64,000 bases of DNA from Rhodosorus marinus. Its lineage: Eukaryota > Rhodophyta > Stylonematophyceae > Stylonematales > Stylonemataceae. The notes under the pieces are model-generated. The model did not search any database. It was not told the DNA's origin and saw only the letters and a program-made list of their open reading frames with translations. Shown in pieces: positions 1 through 10,925 of the stretch. The position numbers were made by a program, and so were the translations under genes. How positions within the stretch are numbered: the stretch's first letter is position 1; the number at the start of each line of letters is the position of its first letter. The stretch lies in assembly GCA_029953675.1 (NCBI GenBank), contig JAMWBK010000011.1:1240001-1304000 (forward strand). The letters run 5' to 3'.

Positions 1-1162
1 CGTGGAGGAGGTTGTTTTGATCGTTGGGTAGTTGCCAAGTCGGGAGAGCTTCTGTGTTGAGGCTTGATCGCGGGGTCAAACACCTGGAACTGGTTTTTCT
101 GGATTCTCATCGTTACATCATCGTCTCGCCTTCTGGCTTAGTATTTGCGTGTACGACAGTGGGCATGGAATGTCCCGAAGCCTGCTTTTGTACATGCGAA
201 GATTAAGGGAGGAGTTGAGCCGGTGGTTCGGCGCTGTGAATCTGTTGGAACCATCTTGAGGTGAACAAGGCCTAACTTTAGCGAGGATTTGGTAAGACGC
301 TGAAGCGAGCAAGGCCTTAGGACTATATAGCACAGATAATCTCCGAGCAGAGTGTGATCGCATGATCACGAGAAGCGTGAACCAAATCCGGGAGGAAGAC
401 GGTTCCCAGCTGGAGGCGCACGCGGTGGAAAGGTATAGATTTGTTCTCGAACACACACTGCACAATAGCCGTGAGCACCTAGACATAGAAGAATCTGAGG
501 GCTAATTAGAAACGTAACTGAGGTGCTCAAGACCGCTTGAACTCCAACACAACCTTCATGATGGGGTTCATATCTGCCTTTGTCTTCGGTGGCTGGGTCA
601 TGAGATGTGGAAATTGATAGAAGATGTGATCATGGAGTCAGCCAGAGCGAATCTGAGGTGCGGAGGTAAGACAGATTCCTCCACATGGCCGCCTGAAGAG
701 CCAAACTAGCCCGGATGTGGTTCATATCTGCCTATTTTGTGGGTGGTTGGGTCATGATGTGACGAAATTCATGGAACAAACGCCCAGAGGAAGGATAGGC
801 GGAACGATAACCAAACGGTAACTCTTACCAAGACGGTACGTGGCAATTTGGTCTAAGAGCTCGTGGCATCACCACTCCAGGATAATAGATTTAGATTGCA
901 ATGTCAAGTCTTTTTGCGGAACGGATTCGTTCATCATGGGCGAGAAGAATCGGCAGCGCCGTTTGCTCGAGCTTGAGTGGAATTGTGCTTTCTGTTAATT
1001 GATTGAACGCGCTTTGGACGTCGTTCGTTGTGAATTCTGACCTCGTCCCGTAGAGCTTTTGAAAGCCGAGATCTGGTTCCCTCGCGATACGGAGACGATG
1101 GAGGTGTGGCCTGAGGTAGCTAACGCTTTTTTTCATCCTGGAAGCGCGGAAAATCAGGTATC
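1..1162. other. Region without a recognised gene
   Basis: No open frame here resembles a known family. The only structure seen is a short imperfect direct repeat: a stretch beginning with ggttcatatctgcct and ending with tgggtcatga occurs at about 561-604 and again at about 719-757. Frames of 80-120 codons exist on the minus strand but have no start context, family similarity or conserved partner, so they are not called. Confidence 0.4.
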
Positions 1163-2462
1163 ATGGGTGGAAAGGACGCTGCTGTCGAGGACCGAACGGT
1201 AAAAGCAAAGGAAGCAAGCCCAAAACCTGAGGTGGAGCCCTCCAAGAAGTCTGAGAAGACTTATGCTAATTCCGTTGAAAAACTGCCTGAAGCGGAGGGG
1301 AGTGCATCGTTAAAAGTTGAGCTCTCAAGTGAGCAGCCATGGAAGAGTCATGAGAAGGCGAATGAGGTTGATCCAATGGAAGACAAAGCTGTACATTTGT
1401 CGATCCGGCTTGAAGCGGACAAGAATCTATTGTCGTTGCTGAAATCAGTTTCTCGCAGAACGAACCTTGCATTAAGCAGCTCCGGAGTAGCCCTGATAGG
1501 GCCGAAGTGGTTGACGGCAAGACTACGCCCTTGGGAATTCCGACGGAGGTCTCTCACCGGAGTCCAACCCTCGACGATTTGATTGCCAGCAATGATATCT
1601 GGAATGTCCTCGAGGACCCGCTCAGACGCGTAGTCGAAGGCACCTCAACAAAACAATCACATATCTGTCTCATACTGAGCCTCGACGGTTTACTATGTTT
1701 TCGGGAGACCGGAAAACTGTACTCGGGCTGTCAGACCCAGTTTGCCTTGGCTCGTGAGCCTGATTTTCCGGGGAATTCCCAGGGGACCTCTCTAGGAGGC
1801 GTTGGATCCGCAAAAGCACTGGCCTGCTCTTCTTCTACGCGTTCCGCCGCGCCTCCGTTGGATTCTGGAGCTTGGCTGATTCTGGCAATGCTAAGGACAC
1901 TCTGGACGGTCTGCGAACCAGCAAGCTCCTTTCCTCGTTTCAGAAGCCATTGTTCACTTTCAACCGGAACGAGATTGAGAAAGGATCGTGTTTGGAAAAA
2001 CCTTACGCTACGTTCAGGATATTGGATACGGTACGTCGGCGATAACGTACAAGCATTTCAGCCGCCTGATCGCACATCGCTCTCTTCACCTAACGCATAC
2101 TCCTCACCCGCTAGGTTTGGAACAGTCACAGTAAATTTTCACAGAGGAACACACTACTCGTTGACGAGGACGAAGAGAGGACACGCTTCCATAAACTGAA
2201 TCGCGTCGTAGTGCCCGCATTCAGTGTTGATGAGGTCCAGGCGGGCTTTGATGACGATATCTTAGTATGGCTCATCGTGTACCTGGAGTTCTGCGTACTC
2301 GGCTATACCAAAACCGGGTCAGTCCAGAATGCGATCAAATTCATGGACTTTGATAGGTTTGTTTCGTTGGGCCTAGAAACCGACAAGGCAGTCGCACTGG
2401 TTGAACGCGTATCGAAGCTCTATGCAAATGCCCTCGCTAGGGGAAATAGTGGGAAGAATTAG
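1163..2462 (+). pseudogene. FCP1-like HAD protein, frame-disrupted, catalytic residues lost
   Basis: This is a paralogue of the gene at 22639-23668. Matching blocks lie in order but in different frames: ATG at 1163 opens a basic/acidic N-terminal region; about 1420-1780 carries the block LSLDGLLCFRETGK; about 1785-2030 (another frame) carries FFYAFRRASVGFWS and FQKPLFTFNRNE; after an intron (2031-2114) the last exon (2115-2462) holds NTLLVDEDEERT and the C-terminal block DDDILVWLIVYLEFC. FCP1/SCP-type phosphatases use DxDx(T/V) as nucleophile motif; here the first Asp is Ser (L-S-L-D-G), and the later VDDTPSKT of the paralogue is VDEDEERT. Two shifts of frame (near 1420-1450 and 1750-1790) have no good GT-AG explanation. 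I infer a decayed gene or pseudophosphatase relic; sequencing errors could explain one shift. Confidence 0.6.
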
Positions 2463-4900
2463 GAAGCTAAAAAATAAGCCGGGCCAAGGCACACTTGATA
2501 AAACAAGTCACCGACTTCTTGTGAGCTTTTGGAGGACAAGCAGTGGGAGGACAAGAGGTTATTGCCCTTTTCTTGGTAGCATTTATCTTCATCAACACTT
2601 GCATTCCATGGGAAGCTGTAAAAAAAAGGATATCTTCTTTTTTGCACAGCACGGTTTTGCCGTGCTGTCAAGCTGACACCAGCGGTAGTCCACTGCAGAG
2701 CGAGGCAGACAGACATGTAGGGACAGACTACCGAATCACGGGGCTACCAGCCGGTTCACACTTCTTGTCGGCATTGGCCGATAGGATTGGGGTGGTAGAG
2801 GAGGCTCTATCTGTCGAGTTTTCTTCACAGCATGTTTTGCTGAGCATTCGAATTGGGGGAGATGCGATGAGGAAATGCACTCAGGCGTTGGACAGAAAAC
2901 GATGCTGGTACTGCTTGGAGCTGCGTGGTTTGCTAGTTACATTGTCGACCTTCTGTATCCAAAGACCTGAACAACTTTATCAGTATGAGTTTGTAGAGGC
3001 TTCTGCCGAGAACACGGGTATTCTTGGTGGTGGTACCACCAAAACGCTGTCCTAACCGGGACCTCAAGGCCGTATGCGATAGACCAGATTCTGATACGAG
3101 GAGTCAACGCATACAGCGCATAAAACTTACTATATGCTCAAAAGCCCTGAAGTCGCTTCTGGATCTTTTTCTATCACGGCCAACATAATAATATAACAAC
3201 TCCATCCAAGACAGTACCAACCCCAGACGCAGCCATCTAGAATTCTAGGATCAAGCGAAAATCATGCGAGGAAAAAGACGAGGAGCGGATCAAGTTGAGA
3301 AGCAGTTCAGAGCTTGCCAAACGGGAAAATCTGTTTAGTGCAAGCTCCATTTGCCAATTTTCATGCAATGACCACGTTTATGCTCTCGCTGCTCACGAGC
3401 AAGCCGGCCTCAACACGACAAGCTCGCCAACCTCCAGCTTAACAAACAAAAGCTCTTCATGCAGCCAGCTAATAAAACTCCATCTCCCTTTGGACGTAGC
3501 ATTAGCTACTGGACCGTCAAGGACCGAACTGGGTAAGCCCGTGAACCAAACTCGAACGGTGAAAGGGTGCCCGACCCAAAAGATTAAACGAGAGGAACAT
3601 CAAAACCTACTCGGCGAGTGCTGAGACAAACGGGAGTGCAGACTACGAACTAATACCCACCTCATCAGGTAACCTTCCATACAGTTTTACTCCCAATCGA
3701 AACACGGACCAGAGCACTAGGTCTTACCAAGGCATTCTCAACATGAGAAGCCATTATCCCCACCTCAAAAACTAGTAAAGGGACAGCAACGCTTTTGGTC
3801 CAGTGATTTTTTTTTCTACGATAGCAAATCAAATGAATTTACGTACTCCGCCCCACCCGCCTGACATGCAATACAATTTTAATTGATTAACTATATGAAT
3901 TGATTTGCAGATATCCGCTGATTCGTCACACTCTTATTTTTTTCATAGTTTGTAGAAGCGTGGCTAATTTAGGTATTAATACATAGGCGATCCAATTGTG
4001 CAAACTTATGGTACCCCCTTGCGAAGGTATGCCCCGCTGCAAATATATTGACTAGAAAAATTAAATTTGAGTCTACCCAAGTTTTACCCCCCCCCTCGGC
4101 CTCTAGTCCGAAAATTGTCCCGAAGAAAGATCCAACGGATTTTTAGAAAAGTATTTAAAAATGAGATATATTCTACAGCTCTACATGTTTGTATTACATA
4201 AACTTTTTCAGGGTAATCAAGGTCTTCTGAACACTTCCGTTGCGTTTTGTTTTGTGAGAGTTTTTAGATATATAATCATCGACAGCAGAGGTAAGCTGTT
4301 GAGCACGATTCTGACCTGTGAGAATCCGGCTTATTGGCTACTTAAATAATCAACATTTGCATGACCGCGAGAGCGCATTCATCAAGAAGAATTTTCCGTT
4401 TTGCATACCCACAGATTCAGCTTTTTCTTGTTTTGCCGACTTTTTGCTCAGCAAATTGGTTTCGAAAGGGATGTCATCTGATGAACGGGAAAGTATTGGA
4501 AATTCAGTTCTACATGGACACTATTGAGAGAAATCTCTCTTGATATTCATTCAATTCTGTCGTTTTGTAATGGTTTAGCTGGAAGGGTGGCTCGCTCGTG
4601 CTTCACGAGTAGAAATGGAGTTGGATTGGTCGTGTTGATCGAGGTGACGGAACTGATATGTTCGGCGTCAGCGATTTTGTATGGATAGTGTGGAAACACG
4701 GGAAACGCGTTGGTTTTTCTGGAGGATCACAACCGACTATTGCTTAAGATTAAATTTCTTGCTGATTTGCTTTTTAATGTATATCCTTCTAGAAACGTAG
4801 ATTTCGATCCCTACGCGGTATATGCTGGGCGAGCGAGAAATCTGTGAAGTCGTGTTTTTTTTGCAGGGTTTTTGAATGGTCATCGCCTCGGGGGCCGCGT
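2463..4900. other. Intergenic, no recognised gene; AT-rich in second half
   Basis: A plus-strand frame of 170 codons at 2543-3055 begins with a hydrophobic stretch but matches nothing I recognise and has no visible paralogue, so it is only noted. From about 3790 the DNA becomes AT-rich with homopolymer runs. About 4560-4730 resembles the region 14810-14980 upstream of the SDR pseudogene, so this part belongs to the SDR duplication unit. Confidence 0.4.
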
Positions 4901-4902
4901 AG

Positions 4903-4945
4903 CTGGTTGTCTGCGACCTGAGGACGTGCCAGAAACGTATAAATA
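4903..4945 (+). promoter_or_regulatory. SDR1 core promoter: shared upstream motif and TATA box
   Basis: TATAAATA lies at 4938-4945, 130 bases before the ATG at 5068. Twenty bases upstream is ctggttgtctgcgacc (4903-4918), almost identical to ctggttgtctatgacc at 12443-12458 before SDR3. The same arrangement precedes all four SDR copies, which supports a functional promoter. Confidence 0.65.
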
Positions 4946-5067
4946 CTAAAGATGTGGACTGATTTTCTTGGACTGGATGAGGGAGCAACTTATCTGACAA
5001 GAGCAGTACAGTTTAGTGATTGAGTGTGTATTGACGTGTTGTGGAGATTGTGAATATTTGGGAGAAG

Positions 5068-5964
5068 ATGGGTTTCGATTTCAACAAGATACCGGATCAG
5101 AGCGGGAAGGTCGCGATTGTTACCGGCTCGAATATCGGCATTGGGTTTTCTACCGCAAAGCATCTCGTGCTTAACAATGCACACGTCATCATCGCGTCGC
5201 GAACTCCGAAGAAAGGACTTGATGCAGTAGCGGAGCTCAAGAAGATGAAGCCTGACGCCAAGGTGGAGTTCATGCAGCTGGATTTAGCGAATTCGGATAG
5301 CATAAGATCGTTTGCAAACGCGTTTATGGAGAGAGGACTGCCGCTTCACCTTCTCGTGAACAACGCGGGTGTAGCGGGAGTCCCGCACTCCAAGACCGTG
5401 GATGGTTATGAAGTTACGTTGGGGACAAACCATTTGGGGACGTACTTACTAACGATTCTACTGCTAGACACGCTGAAGAAGTCGGCTCCTGCAAGGGTGG
5501 TCACTGTGTCATCGTTGATTGCGAACATGGCAAAGGCCGACCTAGATGATGTGGCGGGAAGGAGCTACGAGAAGAGCAGTATGGGAGTGTATGGGATTAG
5601 CAAGCTGTACAACGTAATGTTCGCGCAAGAGCTTGACAATCGCGTGCGGGCGGACGGAGTTAGGTCGTTTGTGGTGCAACCCGGTGTTGCAAAATCGGAT
5701 ATTCTGAAAAAGACAGAAACAAACGCCCTCACGACGATGATGAAGGGGATGAAGTTTATGATGCAGTCTTCTGACAAAGGTGCAATTTCCACGCTGTACG
5801 CAGCAACATCGGACGAGGTGCTCGCTACTGGAGCATCAAAAATGTATGGACCGAACATGATGAACATGGGAAACACACGAGCAGGGAAGATCTCAAGCAA
5901 GGATGTGACTGCCACCAACAACAGGATCCTTTGGGAGAAGACCCAGGCACTTGTGGGTGTATAA
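5068..5964 (+). CDS. Short-chain dehydrogenase/reductase, copy 1
   Basis: A 298-residue NAD(P)-dependent oxidoreductase of the classical SDR superfamily, closest in style to the retinol dehydrogenase/WWOX/protochlorophyllide-reductase-like group. The Rossmann cofactor motif TGSNIGIG is at residues 19-26, LDLA at 71-74, NNAG at 98-101, the Asn of the GTNHLG block at about 121, catalytic Ser around 148-149 and YGISK (Tyr175, Lys179) further on, so the tetrad is complete. No signal peptide or membrane segment is visible; cytosolic location is inferred. ATG 5068 is chosen because the intact paralogues start at the identical residue, although an in-frame GTG lies 27 bases upstream. No intron. The substrate cannot be read from the sequence. 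It is the first gene of a tandem array with SDR2 (7694), SDR3 (12604) and a pseudogene (15149). Confidence 0.92.
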   Translation: MGFDFNKIPDQSGKVAIVTGSNIGIGFSTAKHLVLNNAHVIIASRTPKKGLDAVAELKKMKPDAKVEFMQLDLANSDSIRSFANAFMERGLPLHLLVNNAGVAGVPHSKTVDGYEVTLGTNHLGTYLLTILLLDTLKKSAPARVVTVSSLIANMAKADLDDVAGRSYEKSSMGVYGISKLYNVMFAQELDNRVRADGVRSFVVQPGVAKSDILKKTETNALTTMMKGMKFMMQSSDKGAISTLYAATSDEVLATGASKMYGPNMMNMGNTRAGKISSKDVTATNNRILWEKTQALVGV

Positions 5965-7530
5965 GCCTCTGTGAATTTCCCGTTGCTATCGAGGGTTCAT
6001 TGTTAATATTCCGTGCAAATTAAATACACTATCAACTGTTTAACGCTTTGCAACCAGCAACTTCACCGAACGGTTAAGCTTCCGTCTACAAAGGGCTGCT
6101 TGTGATCAGTAGGAGGCTTCTAGCCACAAAGCACCTCCACCCAGTTCGAGGAGGTGATCGCCTGGTGTAAAAGACAACGAGCCTATGCACGTTTCTTGGA
6201 TTTTATGTGGAGATCCATCTCTGTCAACCACGAAGGCCTTCCGCTCCTCTCCGAGAAGATGATTTGCTTTATTGAAAGCGTACTGGGGATCGTGAAGCGA
6301 TGCTGCCAAGACCGCTTCCTAGGCTGTTTCCTATTCGAAATTGATCGACGATGAACGAGAATCCCGTATTTTAACGGAATGAAATTAACTCAGGAAGTTT
6401 AAGCTCCAAGGACCTTGCCTTGGACCTTCTCGAGAAAGTCGTGATCGGCCCATGCACAGCCCTCGAACTCAGACTACGGAAGAACCAATGTAGCTTTTGT
6501 CTGCTACTACATGCCTTTCGGGGAATCTAGGCACGGGTTTGCCCCGCCAGCACAAGGAGACGGAAAACTCGCAAAAATACAAAATTTCAATTTCCGAAGA
6601 AAATCGGAGAAACTAAAGAGGTTTCGGTTTCAGTACTATACGGCCACGAAGGAATTTACAAAGGGTAGAACTTTTTTTGTCTGAGATACAGGTCTGTCCG
6701 ACTCTGATGGCAAGGTGGAAAAACATGTCAAAATCATCAGCAGACCGCTTTTTGTTTAGGTATTAGGTATCCCTGTTTTTACGATTGACCTTACACCTCC
6801 GCCCCACCAGTACAAATGATAAAACGGCGTTTTCATAGTTAACAACTCACAATTGTTAATTGGCGGTAACCCTCAGGTACATCACCCCACTGCATTTATA
6901 TTCATAATTCATACAAGGGATATATTGTTTGGACATTTAAAGTCCTACGATTTCAATTGGCAAGAAAATATCCCCCCCTCCAAACTATTTACTTTGCAAC
7001 TATATCAAATAGAAAAACAAATTGTTTGTATTCTGGGCTCTTGCTGAAGTGCAGGTTGCTGTTAGGGGTGCGCGGAGGACATAATAAATAGTTCCTCTAC
7101 CGTAATCCCGTTTATTAAGTACTTTCTTCATCAAAATTCGGAACTCCGCTTGACCGTACTAAAGGTTAGGGGGTTTCCTCTTTGAGCACAACGCGGTCTT
7201 CTGTTTCCTTCGCTTAGTGTACTCTTTTGAGGAGAAAACTAGTTTTCATGTCAAACTGTATAAATTTTTAGCACTGAGCGAAGATATCAAGTTTTTTGTT
7301 ATTTTTGTTTAGAGACCTCAACTAGACGGGTTAATTGCGTTGAGAATCGTTTTGAGATGCTAATGGTTGTGGCCCATTGCAACTGAAAAATAATGAAAGC
7401 TCCATGGCTCGCTTGGGGATCAACGGCTGTTTTCTGATATATGATTTTTCGTTTTCTTCCTTTTCTTTATGCTACCGGTTTCTAGAACGTAGGCGGAGAC
7501 TTCTGGCAAGAACATGCTGGAGGGGCGGTG
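5965..7530. repeat. SDR array flank, duplicated downstream
   Basis: No gene is seen. The 3' flank from about 5968 (including caaattaaatacactatcaac) is matched after SDR2 at about 8868 and, more weakly, after SDR3 at about 13520. About 6590-7050 is matched by 9736-10240. About 7080-7530, which is the upstream region of SDR2, is matched by 10440-10910. These matches show that whole units of gene plus flanks were duplicated. Confidence 0.6.
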
Positions 7531-7532
7531 CC

Positions 7533-7570
7533 GCTGTCTGTATGTGAGCAAGTTCCGCAAGGGTATATAA
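7533..7570 (+). promoter_or_regulatory. SDR2 core promoter: upstream motif and TATA box
   Basis: TATATAA lies at 7564-7570, exactly 130 bases before the ATG at 7694, in the context gcaagggtatataagt that is nearly repeated at SDR3. A diverged form of the shared upstream motif (gctgtctgtatgtgagc) is at 7533-7549, about 15 bases before the TATA box. Confidence 0.6.
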
Positions 7571-7693
7571 GTCCTCGAGGTACGAACTAGTTTTTCCACG
7601 TTACAAGTAAGGGACTCATTAGAAAAGGGGAATACAGACTAAAGATCAATACCCAAGTTTTGCGTGGATATAGGTGTGATATTTGGGAAAAAG

Positions 7694-8590
7694 ATGGGTT
7701 TCGATTTGAATAGCATACCAGATCAGACCGGCAAGGTCGCGATTGTTACCGGTTCGAACGTCGGCGTTGGGTTCGCTACCGCCAAGTACCTTATGCTCAA
7801 CAACGCACACGTTATCATTGCTTCACGGACCGAGAAGAAAGGACTTGATGCGGTCGCGGAGCTGAAGAAGATGAAGGCTGACGCCAAGGTGGAGTTTATG
7901 CAGCTGGATTTAGCGAGTTTGGACAGCGTAAGGGCGTTTGCAAACGCCTTTATCGAGAAAGGACTGCCCCTTCACCTTCTCGTGAACAACGCGGGTATCG
8001 CGGGGGTAGAACACTCCAAAACGGCTGATGGCTACGAAGTAACGATCGGAACAAACCATTTGGGGACGTATCTTGTTACCACGTTGCTGTTAGACACGAT
8101 GAAGAAGTCGGCTCCTGCGAGGGTGGTGACTGTGTCCTCGCTGCTTGCGAACGGGGCAAAAGCTGATCTTGACGATGTGGGTGGGAAGAGCTACGAGACG
8201 AGCGGCATGGGTGTGTACTCGGTTACCAAACTGTACAACATTATGTTCGCTCAGGAGCTTGATAGGCAAGTACGGGGGGAGGGAGTTAGATCGTTTGTGG
8301 TGCAGCCCGGCGTTGTGAAGTCAGATATTTATAACAAGACAAAACCAACCGCGTTCACAAAGATGATGAAGGGCATGACGTTCATGATGCAGACTCCTGA
8401 CAAAGGTGCGATTTCCACACTGTACGCAGCAACATCGGACGAGGTGCTTGCTACTGGAGCGTCAAAAATGTTCGGACCGAACATGATGAACATGGGAAAC
8501 ACTAGAGCAAGGAAAATCGGAAGCACGGACGCTAATGAGACCAAAAACAAGGTCCTTTGGGAGAAGACACAGGAACTGGTGGCTGCGTAG
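7694..8590 (+). CDS. Short-chain dehydrogenase/reductase, copy 2
   Basis: A 298-residue SDR paralogue of copy 1 with the same length and motif positions: TGSNVGVG at 19-26, LDLA at 71-74, NNAG at 98-101, GTNHLG near 120-124, and the active-site block YSVTK with Tyr175 and Lys179. The late block VVQPGVVKSD is also kept. An in-frame ATG lies 30 bases upstream at 7664, but the position equivalent to the other copies is 7694. No intron. About 230 bases (roughly 7745-7974) are identical to SDR3 (12655-12884), whereas the sequences on both sides differ, suggesting recent gene conversion. Expected role: NAD(P)H-dependent carbonyl/alcohol oxidoreduction; substrate unknown. Confidence 0.92.
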   Translation: MGFDLNSIPDQTGKVAIVTGSNVGVGFATAKYLMLNNAHVIIASRTEKKGLDAVAELKKMKADAKVEFMQLDLASLDSVRAFANAFIEKGLPLHLLVNNAGIAGVEHSKTADGYEVTIGTNHLGTYLVTTLLLDTMKKSAPARVVTVSSLLANGAKADLDDVGGKSYETSGMGVYSVTKLYNIMFAQELDRQVRGEGVRSFVVQPGVVKSDIYNKTKPTAFTKMMKGMTFMMQTPDKGAISTLYAATSDEVLATGASKMFGPNMMNMGNTRARKIGSTDANETKNKVLWEKTQELVAA

Positions 8591-9353
8591 TGGTTGTGTA
8601 GACCGAACAATGAGTGTCATGACCCTGGTCAAGAATTATCTGTTCAAATTTTTCTTCGCAACTACTTTTGATGAGGTTTCCGAATAGCGGGGGAAGTACC
8701 GATGATATAGTACTCTGCCTGTCATTCGACAGAAAATGAGGCCACTCCTGCTCCGGTGCCGTGTGATTGCTTGGTTAACTGCCGGCCTTTTTGGGTTAGA
8801 GCTCCTCAACTTTATATCGGTTTGAGTTTTCTGGGGTTGAGTTGTGGGTATATAGGCAGGCCTCTCTGTGAATCTTCCGTTGCTATCAAGAGTTCTTTTG
8901 TAACATTCCGCGCAAATTAAATACAGTATCAACTAGTAAACGGTTTGCACGTGGCAACCTCACCAAAGGACTACTAACCGGCCAGCTCCAGCCGGCAGAT
9001 ACTTATCCATAGGGGCTTAATCGCAAAAGATCTCCGCCAAAATCGAGGAAGTGATCGCCCAGCGTAGAACAACCTACTAACCACGGAGATCTTTCGTTCC
9101 TCTTGGAGAGGATGATTTGTTTTTGTGAAAATGTAAAGGGAAATCTTGCGGCGACGGGACCTGACCAGTTCCGGGTTGTTTCCTACTCGAAATTGATCGG
9201 TTTTGAACCACGGTCCTACAATTTAACGGAATGAAATAAACACTGGAAGTTTAAGCTCCAATGACCTTGCCTTCAATCTTTTCCTCAACGTTGTCATTGG
9301 TAATGCTGGGCGCGCGAACTCAGGCTCCCAACAACCGACGAAGCGGTGAAACA
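8591..9353. other. 3' flank of SDR2
   Basis: No gene seen. About 8868-9270 aligns with 5968-6390 after SDR1, including gcaaattaaatacagtatcaac, which probably lies in the shared 3' untranslated region. The ORF-like frames here are short and lack similarity to anything. Confidence 0.5.
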
Positions 9354-10158
9354 TTTATAATGGGAATCGACGGAATTTAAATGTCTAGACAATATTTCTG
9401 TTGTACGAATTGAATATAAATGAGGTTGTGTGATGTATGTGAGGGATTCTCGCAAACCAACAGATGTGACTCATTAACAAATGAAAACGCTTTGGCGATT
9501 TACGCGAATAAGAGCAAAGGCCGTGTGAGTTTTAGATGTTTTTCCAATGGTGTCCGTCGGGGTTGGGTGAGGACGGACGTCTTTGTCTTTGGTGGAACTG
9601 AAGGTCAGCGACAGTAGTATCTAACGCTTTTGTAAAATATCGTATTTGTAGTCTACTCATTAGTGCGGATACGAAAACCTAAATCTTGTAATAATTCTCA
9701 CTACCCACACCACCAAGAAGTCAAGCACATACAGTCGCCCCGCCAGCACAGAACGTGTAGGGAGAAAACAGACACAAAATACAAATTTCAGCTTCTGAAG
9801 AAAATCTGAGAAACTAAAAAGATTTAGGTTTTCGTATCCGCACTAATGAATAGACTACAAATGCGATATTTTACAAAAGCGTTAGATACTACTGTCGCTG
9901 ACCCTTTCCCAAAGACAAAGACGTCCGTCCTCACCCAACCCGGACGAACACCATTGGAAAAACATCTAAAACTCACTCGGCCTTTGCTCTTATTCGCGTA
10001 AATCGCCAAAGCGTTTTCATTTGTTAATGAGTCACATCTGTTGTGGGGGGTGGGGGTTGCGACGATCCCTCACATACATCACTCATTTATATTCATAATT
10101 CATACAACAGAAATATTGTCTAGACATCTAAATTCCGTCGATTCCCATTAGAAATAAA
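9354..10158. repeat. Large inverted repeat (foldback), arms about 335 bases
   Basis: The left arm (about 9354-9686) and right arm (about 9820-10158) are reverse complements with few differences; for instance the reading frame AIYANKSKGRVSFRCFSNGV occurs on the plus strand in the left arm and on the minus strand in the right arm. The spacer is about 130 bases. The right arm and what follows match the flank at about 6620-7030, so the left arm looks like the inverted, added copy. The frames inside are not considered genes. Confidence 0.8.
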
Positions 10159-10439
10159 ATACACCCCCTCACGAGCTATTTAATTTCAAGCTATATCAAA
10201 TAGAAAAATAAATTGTGCATATTCCATACTGATGCCCCCCCTCAATTTTCGGTTGGAATGTTCAGAAGAACTGTTTGTCGATTGCTAGAGATGACCGTAA
10301 AATCGTATTGAAGAAACTTTTTGTATGGAGGCGATTCTTATGGAGAGAAGTGGTATCGCGGTTGATTTTTGGTGGATTTTAGCTGAACGCTTGCCTGAAA
10401 TTCGTGTCGTTGTGTATCGTTTGAGAAAGCAGTGTAATT

Positions 10440-10925
10440 CCGCGTCCCACATTCACAAATCCCGTTTATTGAATACTTTCTTCTTCAAAATTTGGACCAG
10501 CAAACCGCGCTAAGAAGACCGGAACCTTGGTCGTCATTCTTTTGTCACTCTTTTGAAGAGAAATTGGTTTTTTAAGTTAACTGTAGGAATTGGAAAGTCT
10601 ATATATGAAAAAGGTCCGTGGTACTGAGCGAAGGTATCAATTATGTTTCTTGTTTTGGGCAGGGTTTTAAGGACTGGAAGCTTTTGACGATACAGAACGC
10701 AACACGTGTTGATTCTGTAGAGTAGAGTGATATCTCGCGCTGCGTGGAGCTTTTAATAGTGGTTTTCATCGCTATATCAGAAAGCTTTATGTACACATAC
10801 ATGAAAACCGAATTTGACTTAACGCATTTGTTTACTTTTTTAATGGCTGTAGGTTTCTAGAAAGTAGGTGAGGATTTCTAAGCAACAAGAGGCTGCAGGG
10901 GCGGAGTGGCTGCTTGCATGTGAGC
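10440..10925 (+). repeat. Orphan copy of the SDR2 upstream region
   Basis: This stretch aligns with 7080-7555: cccgtttattgaatactttcttc matches at the left (first 20 bases compared), the block ggtttctagaaagtaggtg matches ggtttctagaacgtaggcg, and ggggcggagtggctgcttgcatgtgagc matches in short blocks the pre-TATA motif at 7520-7550. The TATA box itself is not preserved (ctccttaaatccc instead), and no SDR coding sequence follows. I infer a leftover of a lost or moved SDR unit. Confidence 0.6.

Noticed and set aside
2543-3055. 170-codon plus-strand frame with hydrophobic N-terminus
   Set aside because: No family similarity, no paralogue, no promoter or splice context, and overlapping frames on the other strand are equally open.
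9420-9617. 65-codon frame also found on the minus strand at 9824-10009
   Set aside because: The duplication of the frame results from the inverted repeat; neither copy has features of a gene.
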